NCBI GenBank assembly: GCA_022316685.1
Contig: JAKJHU010000062.1
Location: 2,937,501-3,001,500 of the forward strand
DNA: 64,000 nucleotides
DNA from: Progne subis subis
Lineage: Eukaryota; Chordata; Aves; Passeriformes; Hirundinidae
Reading direction: 5' to 3'
Below, piece after piece: positions 61,401-64,000 of the stretch; the first letter of the stretch is position 1, and every line of letters starts with the position of its first letter. Made by a program: the position numbers and the translations under genes. The notes beneath the pieces are model-generated. The model had not been told where the DNA came from. It ran no database searches and saw only the letters and a program-made list of their open reading frames with translations.

Positions 61401-62790
61401 TTATTCTTAACATTGAGGAAATGTGTGTGATGGTTTAGGGATTTTTCAGAAACTAGAGAAATTCAGAGTGCATTTAGTTGGTTTATATATCATGAAAGTC
61501 TACAGCTCAACTAAATCTTATTTAAAAGCAATTCCTCTACTAAGTACTACTCTTTTCATGGTACTTATTATAAAATGAGGTGCTATCTTGTTCAAAACAG
61601 AATTTTGATTAGTTTTTCTTGTCAGCTGAAATGCTTTCTCAGTGTATGCCAAGACTAAATGAATAATGTTACCAGTTTTGGATTTGCCTTGTTTGTTCTC
61701 CATGGTTTTACTTACGATGAAACAAATTGTTTGCATTTCCTTTGAAACATAAAGTTCTCTCCCACTTGCATAAGTTATGGGGGTCACATGCATTCATTTC
61801 TGAAGGTCTGCTGTGTGTTAACAGGAACCTGGATGAAAAGACAGAATATCCCCTTTCCTATACTATCATAATAGCAGTATTTGTGCTGTAAATATAGGAT
61901 GAAGAGACGCTGTGTAATACAGAAAAGTCTCTCAGCTTTTGTCATTATAGTCCAAGGCACCTAATTTTTCTCCTCAAGCCCCTTTTCAGTATTTTCACGT
62001 ACACTGAGCAAGCTTCATGCTGGTTTCTTAAGTTCTGTTTAGCTTGTGTGCTGCAAACTGCCCTTCTCCCTTAAATTATCTTTTCCTTTCTGCTAGCAGT
62101 GGTGCCTGTCCTTCTGCCTGCTTCTCAGGTTTTATTAGTACAAGCTGAAGCTGTACGCCTTTTTGGAAGGACAATGGATCCAGCCCAGTATGGATGCCAA
62201 AAATAAATCTAAAAACGGTACCTGTTTTATTTCCCAGAGGAGCAGACTTCAGGGATCTTACTGCTTTACTTTCTTGGCTACCCAGTTTATTGTTCAGAGC
62301 TTTACTAAAGCCTTCAATTGAGAAGGAAACACGCTCATTCTCCAGACCTTGCCTTATGCCACGGTCGCGGGGGTATCTCGGTTCCTAGCTCGGCACGTTC
62401 GCTACGCGCAGCAATTTCAATTTTCACGTGAATTCCCCTTCCCCCACGCTCTTCCAGGACACCAAAGGAGCTCTGCAGGACGCCATGGCCAGCGCCGGGA
62501 GCGGACGGGCCAACAGCATCCCCAGCTCAGCAGAGAGAGCCCCAGGTAGCTCCGCTTCCTTCTTTGGCAGGGTGGTGCAGTACTCGCTCGGCCTCGTGGG
62601 CAGAGTTGGGGTGGTGAGCCAGCGCCTGCGCAGCACGCTCTCCTCCATTGGGCACCACGTGGCCCAGAACCCTCTGGACTCCTTTTTCATGTGCCAGCTG
62701 CTGGCTTTTGGGGTTCCCTTTCTCTATGTCCAGTCAGAAGTTCTCGGGCAGATCCTAGGGGAATTCTGTGGGCAGCCTGCTGAGCAGTAA
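22614..62790 (+). CDS. MICAL3: MICAL3 gene, coding span (spliced); F-actin methionine monooxygenase
   Basis: MICAL enzymes use FAD, NADPH and O2 to oxidise methionines of F-actin, which disassembles filaments. MICAL3 also acts with Rab8-family GTPases in vesicle docking. Eighteen exons splice in matching phases into 948 codons when exon 19 reads through to its stop. Seen in the translation: FAD motif GAGPCG (residues 93-98), the GDGRRN motif (222-227), the GD motif at 397-398, a CH domain (about 518-628) and a LIM domain starting at CYFC (763-766). The N-terminal stretch starting [17 protein letters not shown] and the linker match MICAL3 better than MICAL2 or MICAL1 as I remember them. The start has A at -3 and G at +4, a strong Kozak context. 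The first non-coding exon and promoter, and the long-isoform C-terminus, lie outside the window. Paralogue assignment is from memory, without a search. Confidence 0.95.
22878..28315 (+). other. Intron between exons 2 and 3
   Basis: 5.4 kb, AT-rich. Donor gtgaga, acceptor gttttgcag. No exon, repeat family or RNA gene recognised. Confidence 0.9.
28316..28523 (+). CDS. MICAL3: MICAL3 exon 3: FAD-binding motif, residues 89-158
   Basis: It begins after ttgttttgcag and ends with one base of a split Ser codon before the perfect donor gtaagt. It encodes [15 protein letters not shown], the GxGxxG dinucleotide-binding fold, then the [20 protein letters not shown] segment typical of MICALs. GC-rich third positions contrast with the AT-rich introns. 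A minus-strand ORF of 114 codons across this exon is a shadow. Confidence 0.97.
28524..29867 (+). other. Intron between exons 3 and 4
   Basis: 1.3 kb, GT-AG, phase 1. A T-rich run near 29152-29168; nothing else recognised. Confidence 0.92.
29868..29984 (+). CDS. MICAL3: MICAL3 exon 4, residues 158-196; followed by a GC donor
   Basis: It starts after tctttgcag with GT completing the Ser codon, and encodes a helix and strand of the monooxygenase domain (starting [20 protein letters not shown]) up to DQENE. The next exon needs one base (A) to complete Arg, which places the donor at 29985 as gcaagt. This is a GC-AG intron. No GT donor gives the conserved protein. Confidence 0.93.
29985..30665 (+). 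other. Intron between exons 4 and 5, GC-AG type
   Basis: The donor is A|gcaagt. Only this placement gives Arg-Ile-Gly-Trp across the junction as in the family. GC-AG introns are about 1% of vertebrate introns. Nothing else recognised in its 681 bp. Confidence 0.9.
30666..30767 (+). CDS. MICAL3: MICAL3 exon 5: DG motif, residues 197-230
   Basis: The acceptor is tttatctacag and the donor gtaatg. It encodes [20 protein letters not shown] and then the [11 protein letters not shown] segment, the second conserved motif of this flavoprotein class, which contacts both FAD and NADPH. Phase 1 in and out. Confidence 0.96.
30768..31331 (+). other. Intron between exons 5 and 6
   Basis: 564 bp, GT-AG, phase 1. 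No feature recognised inside. Confidence 0.92.
31332..31487 (+). CDS. MICAL3: MICAL3 exon 6, residues 231-282
   Basis: The acceptor is ccttcctgtag. It encodes [20 protein letters not shown] and then [19 protein letters not shown], almost invariant in vertebrate MICALs. The donor gttcgc at 31488 is weak, but the phase (1) and the start of the next exon confirm it. The long minus-strand ORF over this exon is a shadow. Confidence 0.95.
31488..32024 (+). other. Intron between exons 6 and 7
   Basis: 537 bp with a weak donor, gttcgc. The ORF across 31588-32031 is intronic and has no family resemblance. Confidence 0.9.
32025..32125 (+). CDS. MICAL3: MICAL3 exon 7, residues 283-316
   Basis: It starts after ttctgtcacaag and encodes [20 protein letters not shown], then [13 protein letters not shown]. 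It ends in phase 0 before gtgggt. The segment lies in the substrate-facing part of the monooxygenase domain. Confidence 0.95.
32126..32698 (+). other. Intron between exons 7 and 8
   Basis: 573 bp, GT-AG, phase 0. A 155-codon ORF at 32199-32666 has no MICAL resemblance and is taken as chance. Confidence 0.9.
32699..32956 (+). CDS. MICAL3: MICAL3 exon 8: up to GD motif, residues 317-402
   Basis: The acceptor is ctgctttcggcag. The 86 codons run from [20 protein letters not shown] to the GDSLLE that ends the exon. GD is the third flavoprotein motif and contacts the ribose of FAD. The donor is gag|gtttgt at 32957. The last 41 nt of this exon (32916-32956), with the donor, recur as tandem copies in the following intron. 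Reading straight through the donor reaches a stop at 33062-33064. Confidence 0.96.
32916..33444 (+). repeat. Tandem repeat of exon 8 end plus splice donor, about 5 copies
   Basis: The unit is about 104-109 bp: some 40 bp from the end of exon 8 (encoding [13 protein letters not shown]), the donor ggtttgtgttcaacc, and about 50 bp of intron. The donors lie at 32957 (real), 33066, 33170, 33278 and 33382. Steps are 109, 104, 108 and 104 bp because two variants alternate (with and without an extra 4 bp after gttcaacc), giving a higher-order unit of about 212 bp. Copy 33170 is identical to exon 8 through the exonic part and the donor. Use of any decoy donor would include the in-frame stop at 33062-33064. 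Confidence 0.95.
32957..33974 (+). other. Intron between exons 8 and 9
   Basis: About 1.0 kb. The first half is the tandem repeat with four decoy donors; the second half ends in a T20 tract at 33937-33956 just before the acceptor. Confidence 0.93.
33975..34090 (+). CDS. MICAL3: MICAL3 exon 9, residues 403-440
   Basis: It starts after a 20-T tract and the acceptor acaacatcag, and encodes [20 protein letters not shown], then [18 protein letters not shown]. Together with GDSLLE at the end of exon 8 this completes the conserved FAD ribose/pyrophosphate-contacting segment. It ends in phase 2 before gtaatg. Confidence 0.96.
34091..35343 (+). other. Intron between exons 9 and 10
   Basis: 1.25 kb. 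Its last 130 bp hold a purine-poor A/C-rich tract (35209-35319), then the short pyrimidine tract of the acceptor. Nothing else recognised. Confidence 0.92.
35209..35319 (+). repeat. A/C-rich low-complexity tract (AAACC-type)
   Basis: Imperfect runs such as ccaaaacaaaccaaaaaccc repeat over about 110 bp with almost no G or T. It ends 24 bp before the exon 10 acceptor. Confidence 0.85.
35344..35470 (+). CDS. MICAL3: MICAL3 exon 10, residues 441-483
   Basis: The acceptor is gttattttcccaag. It encodes [20 protein letters not shown], then [22 protein letters not shown], the C-terminal part of the monooxygenase domain. It ends in phase 0 before gtaaat. Confidence 0.96.
35471..35969 (+). other. Intron between exons 10 and 11
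   Basis: 499 bp, GT-AG, phase 0. No feature recognised. Confidence 0.92.
35970..36063 (+). CDS. MICAL3: MICAL3 exon 11, residues 484-515
   Basis: The acceptor is tgtgattttag. It encodes [20 protein letters not shown], then [11 protein letters not shown], the end of the catalytic domain and the link to the CH domain. Phase 1 donor gtaagc. Confidence 0.95.
36064..37170 (+). other. Intron between exons 11 and 12
   Basis: 1.1 kb, GT-AG, phase 1. No feature recognised. Confidence 0.92.
37171..37318 (+). CDS. MICAL3: MICAL3 exon 12: first half of CH domain, residues 515-564
   Basis: The acceptor is ttttcttcccag. It encodes [20 protein letters not shown], then [24 protein letters not shown]. This carries the CH-domain hallmarks: the WCQ helix, DLT.SW.SG.ALCAIIH and RPDL. 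It ends in phase 2 before gtgagt. Confidence 0.96.
37319..38498 (+). other. Intron between exons 12 and 13
   Basis: 1.2 kb, phase 2. Holds a G12 run at 38408-38419, about 80 bp before the acceptor. Nothing else recognised. Confidence 0.92.
38499..38695 (+). CDS. MICAL3: MICAL3 exon 13: second half of CH domain, residues 564-630
   Basis: The acceptor is ctttttgccctttgcag. It encodes [20 protein letters not shown], then [20 protein letters not shown] and [20 protein letters not shown]. This completes the CH domain. Phase 1 donor gtaagc. Confidence 0.96.
38696..39582 (+). other. Intron between exons 13 and 14
   Basis: 887 bp, AT-rich, GT-AG, phase 1. No feature recognised. Confidence 0.92.
39583..39695 (+). 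CDS. MICAL3: MICAL3 exon 14: linker, residues 630-667
   Basis: The acceptor is tttcactaacag. It encodes [20 protein letters not shown], then [17 protein letters not shown], which ends in a basic cluster. Phase 0 donor gtaagc. Confidence 0.95.
39696..40172 (+). other. Intron between exons 14 and 15
   Basis: 477 bp, GT-AG, phase 0. No feature recognised. Confidence 0.92.
40173..40235 (+). CDS. MICAL3: MICAL3 exon 15: basic linker, residues 668-688
   Basis: A 21-codon exon encoding [20 protein letters not shown] plus D. The GKRRK run together with RKRTPK of exon 14 resembles a bipartite nuclear localisation signal, as known from MICAL2; this role here is inference. Acceptor ttctgttttcag, donor gtaagt, both phase 0, so the exon can be skipped without a frameshift. 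Confidence 0.94.
40236..40919 (+). other. Intron between exons 15 and 16
   Basis: 684 bp, GT-AG, phase 0. No feature recognised. Confidence 0.92.
40920..41093 (+). CDS. MICAL3: MICAL3 exon 16: linker, residues 689-746
   Basis: 58 codons, phase 0 at both ends. Acceptor cactcttag, donor caggtagg. It encodes [40 protein letters not shown] and [18 protein letters not shown]. The [14 protein letters not shown] stretch is conserved in MICAL3. Confidence 0.94.
41608..41930 (+). repeat. Cluster of perfect short inverted repeats (hairpins)
   Basis: Four perfect stems: 41608-41624 (7 bp, 3-nt loop), 41784-41808 (9 bp, gacctggct paired with agccaggtc, 7-nt loop), 41830-41868 (10 bp, catcagcatt with aatgctgatg, 19-nt loop), and 41906-41930 (9 bp, cattggctg with cagccaatg, 7-nt loop). 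Weaker stems lie between them. They precede candidate exon A by about 240 bp. Confidence 0.85.
42167..42259 (+). CDS. MICAL3: Candidate cassette exon A, 31 codons, phase 0/0
   Basis: It follows acctgcatgcag and ends ...aaacag before gtaaag, a good donor. Read in the MICAL3 phase it is fully open: [20 protein letters not shown], then [11 protein letters not shown]. It is rich in Q, R, S and P, like a disordered linker. It lies 1.07 kb after exon 16. Call rests on symmetric phase, open frame and splice sites, not on a recognised homologue. Confidence 0.7.
42819..42848 (+). CDS. MICAL3: Candidate microexon B, 10 codons, phase 0/0
   Basis: After cggggttcag the segment encodes [10 protein letters not shown] and ends cagcag before gtatca. 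A better acceptor, ttttcttccacag, lies 10 nt upstream but would give a 40-nt exon that shifts frame and meets a stop. So either the second AG of a tandem acceptor is used or this is not an exon. Confidence 0.35.
44572..44745 (-). mobile_element. CR1 retrotransposon 3' fragment, antisense
   Basis: It starts agtcacagaatcaccgggtt, then ggaagagaccttcaagatca and aaaccatggcacccagtgcc: the CR1 3' end in reverse complement. It lies in the cassette-exon region between candidate exons B and C. Confidence 0.9.
47616..47711 (+). CDS. MICAL3: Candidate cassette exon C, 32 codons, phase 0/0
   Basis: A pyrimidine tract (47582-47605) is followed by a run of A and then G as the acceptor, unusual but with a valid AG. 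The open frame reads [20 protein letters not shown], then [12 protein letters not shown], ending cagcag before gtgatt. Basic then Ser/Pro-rich, a typical linker composition. Confidence 0.65.
47825..47851 (+). CDS. MICAL3: Candidate microexon, 9 codons, phase 0/0
   Basis: A strong acceptor (ttgctttctttcag) precedes 27 nt encoding VLRGFSTSQ, which ends tctcag before gttagg. It lies 113 nt after candidate exon C. The size, frame and acceptor fit a microexon, but 27 nt is too short for the sequence alone to be convincing. Confidence 0.35.
49734..49790 (+). CDS. MICAL3: Candidate cassette exon D, 19 codons, phase 0/0
   Basis: The acceptor is ttgttgcctgcag and the donor aaagg|gtaaag. The MICAL3 frame reads [19 protein letters not shown], rich in Arg, Pro and Glu. 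A different frame here is part of a 163-codon ORF with no family resemblance; the phase 0 reading fits better with the neighbouring cassette exons. Confidence 0.65.
51651..51755 (+). CDS. MICAL3: Candidate cassette exon E, 35 codons, phase 0/0
   Basis: Strong acceptor cttcctcgtctcgcag, donor catcag|gtgact. It encodes [20 protein letters not shown], then [15 protein letters not shown]. The second half could form an amphipathic helix. Symmetric phase allows skipping. Confidence 0.72.
52377..52405 (+). repeat. Homopolymer T29
   Basis: Uninterrupted run of 29 T followed by aaata. On the minus strand it could be the poly(A) end of a retroposed sequence, but no body was recognised next to it. Confidence 0.9.
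54195..54302 (+). CDS. MICAL3: Candidate cassette exon F, 36 codons, phase 0/0
   Basis: Acceptor tttatgttttag, donor cgacag|gtagcc. It encodes [20 protein letters not shown], then [16 protein letters not shown]. The Ser/Pro-rich end suggests phosphorylation. Its base composition is GC-richer than the flanking intron, as for coding DNA. Confidence 0.72.
56872..56979 (+). CDS. MICAL3: Candidate cassette exon G, 36 codons, phase 0/0
   Basis: The acceptor has a long pyrimidine-rich tract ending ccatctggtag; the donor is gaactg|gtaaga. It encodes [20 protein letters not shown], then [16 protein letters not shown], and joins directly to [10 protein letters not shown] of exon 17. The [20 protein letters not shown] stretch feels familiar from vertebrate MICAL isoforms, so this is the best supported cassette; I could not check this. 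Confidence 0.82.
57599..57785 (+). CDS. MICAL3: MICAL3 exon 17: LIM domain, residues 747-809
   Basis: The acceptor is tttgtgcccag. It encodes [40 protein letters not shown] and [20 protein letters not shown], then ED. The zinc ligands visible are CYFC, the FFHRSC His and Cys, and CEYC. GC-rich with strong codon bias. Phase 1 donor gtaagg. Confidence 0.97.
57965..58320 (-). mobile_element. Probable solo LTR or LTR fragment of an endogenous retrovirus
   Basis: The segment tgggacagagtagagttaaa with the following aattaaggaggtatttattg resembles songbird LTRs read in reverse; on the minus strand it includes AATAAA (58041-58046). No internal viral gene is present. Ends were not determined, so this is a family-level guess. 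It sits in the intron that separates the two LIM exons. Confidence 0.45.
58410..58590 (+). mobile_element. CR1 retrotransposon 3' fragment
   Basis: Sense CR1 blocks: ggaatggcttgcccagggag, gactggatgtggcacttggt, gatgggttggactcgatgat, and cttggaggtctcttccaacc followed by a degenerate ttctgtgatt end. Confidence 0.92.
61270..61358 (+). CDS. MICAL3: MICAL3 exon 18: end of LIM domain, residues 809-838
   Basis: It starts after gttttatctgcag with GT completing Gly, and encodes [20 protein letters not shown], then PAVGPLSGK. The last zinc ligands are in YCKPH. Phase 0 donor gtaact. Confidence 0.96.
61359..62457 (+). other. Intron between exons 18 and 19
   Basis: 1.1 kb, GT-AG, phase 0. No feature recognised; CpG content rises toward exon 19. 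Confidence 0.92.
62458..62790 (+). CDS. MICAL3: MICAL3 exon 19 with read-through alternative C-terminus
   Basis: The acceptor is ccacgctcttccag. Bases 62458-62545 encode [20 protein letters not shown], then IPSSAERAP, matching the constitutive MICAL3 exon; a donor (ccag|gtagct) at 62546 in phase 1 would continue the long form. Without splicing the frame stays open 81 more residues to TAA at 62788-62790. The tail contains [20 protein letters not shown], a central [20 protein letters not shown], and the hydrophobic [16 protein letters not shown] near the end. Third-position GC is high across the tail, which argues that it is translated. A 948-residue protein results. I think mammals have a similar short isoform, but could not verify it. 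Confidence 0.85.
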   Translation, partial: DTKGALQDAMASAGSGRANSIPSSAERAPGSSASFFGRVVQYSLGLVGRVGVVSQRLRSTLSSIGHHVAQNPLDSFFMCQLLAFGVPFLYVQSEVLGQILGEFCGQPAEQ

Positions 62791-64000
62791 GAATTCGTGC
62801 GAGCCCACTTAGGAGCTGTGTAACTCTCGTATGGGTTTTGGTTTTGGGGTTTTTTTTGCGGTGCCGTGTGAATTTTCGTGTGTCACGTGGAAATCTCAAT
62901 ATATTGTTCTGCGCTGTGGCTTTGGGGCCTAGATGTTCTCGGTTCTTTCAAGGACGTTGTTTGGAAGAATTCCAGGAAAACACAGATGCTCAGTTGAGGG
63001 TCTCCTCTGAGTCAGCCCAGATAAAGAGCACTGAAAAGTAGGCAGCTCAATGTCAGTGAAATTAAAAGTTTTTCTGAAGCACTGGAATAGCTCACACTGG
63101 ATTTCTGTGTTTTCCTGAATTCTGGGTGTGGTTTCTCGTTCTCCCAAGCTTCTCTTTATTTATCTGGTACTTGAATGGGGAAGATCCCATTATCTTTGGA
63201 TTGTGTCTCCTTTGGAACTCTGGGTGTCTAGCAGCTAATGGGATTGGATTCCTTAAGCCCCTCGGATTTCGCGGTGCTGGCAGGTCGTGGTGCCTTTCCC
63301 TCTGCCAGCATCTGTGCTGCTCCTGGCCCTGGCTTTGGAAATGGGGTGGTGGAAGTGTGTGTCTTACTGTGACGGAGTTTTTCCCTTTTAACTTGAAATT
63401 CTAATTCCTTCTAACACTAGAGAAGTGTCTGTGCTACAAATGCTCGTTTGCCCAGCCCCCAAGTGCTCATTTTGTGATGTCAGAAAGAGGTAGAGATATT
63501 AATTTATAGTACTTGGTCCAGAAGACTATGAATAAGCTAAATAGCTTCTTTTATTTAGAAAGGGAACGTACTTAGAGCAATAATTTGAGAAAAGAATGTT
63601 TTCATAGTGCCAGCTGAGAAGACCTTAACAACACAGGAGCAGATAAAAATCATGGTGTTCTTTGACTTAATATCATTGTACAAGTGTTTCTAAGATTGTA
63701 ACTGGATGCAATCTGACAAAAATTTATTCTTAGTGTGTTGATTCTTGAAGTGTAGTTACTTTCAAGATTTCCTCTTCTGTGTGTGTGCAATTTCCATATG
63801 GCAAAAGTGAGAAAAGGGTAGAGAAGAATATTTACAAAGTGTTATGGGCAGATGTGTCAACTACAGCATTTTTTGCATAACTGGATAGATTTAAAACAGC
63901 TTTCTCTGAAAGTGAAAAAACTTTATTTTTTTGTAGTCTTAAAGATGAATAGAAAAAATATTTATTGATGCATAGGGCAACTGATGTGACCATCAAGTGT
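62791..64000 (+). other. 3' UTR of short isoform, then intron of long isoform
   Basis: Up to about 63085 this would be the 3' UTR of the read-through isoform. The rest has no recognised coding exon. The next MICAL3 exon (expected to continue GSGVNGLEE-like sequence) is not found before the window ends. Confidence 0.7.
63061..63066 (+). terminator. Candidate poly(A) signal ATTAAA for short isoform
   Basis: The commonest variant signal, ATTAAA, lies 271 nt after the read-through stop and is followed about 40 nt later by the GT-rich tttctgtgttttcc. No AATAAA is seen between the stop and this point. Confidence 0.45.

Overview
This window is vertebrate nuclear DNA, most likely from a bird and perhaps a songbird. 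It is low-density, intron-rich sequence with several copies of the CR1 non-LTR retrotransposon 3' end, the dominant avian interspersed repeat, and one probable LTR fragment. One protein-coding gene is recognisable, on the + strand: MICAL3, the F-actin methionine monooxygenase. It was identified by translating spliced exons and comparing them with remembered vertebrate MICAL sequences; no search was run.

Layout. Bases 1-22501 hold no coding exon and are read as intron (or upstream sequence) before the first coding exon, with four CR1 fragments. The start codon is at 22614. Eighteen constitutive-looking coding exons (numbered 2-19 here) run from 22614 to about 62545, and all their intron phases match. 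Exons 2-11 (22614-36063) encode the FAD-dependent monooxygenase domain, exons 12-13 (37171-38695) the calponin-homology domain, exons 14-16 a basic linker, and exons 17-18 (57599-61358) the LIM domain. Exon 19 (62458) can either splice on at 62546 or read through to a stop at 62788-62790. Read-through gives a 948-residue short isoform with its own C-terminal tail. The long C-terminal part of MICAL3 (bMERB/coiled-coil) is not in the window.

The most interesting part is the 16.5 kb between exons 16 and 17. It contains at least six, perhaps eight, short exon-like segments. Each starts and ends in phase 0, is open in the same frame, and has splice-site-like flanks. Together they could insert up to about 200 residues between the CH and LIM domains. 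A run of perfect hairpins precedes the first of them. Other unusual points are a tandem array that copied the 3' end of exon 8 with its splice donor four more times into the next intron, a GC-AG intron after exon 4, and a six-codon upstream ORF in the inferred 5' leader.

How the parts work together: the monooxygenase oxidises methionines of F-actin, the CH domain assists, and the LIM domain contributes to targeting and autoinhibition. The cassette exons and the alternative end at exon 19 would therefore tune linker length and remove the Rab-binding C-terminus. No tRNA, rRNA, CRISPR or second gene was found.
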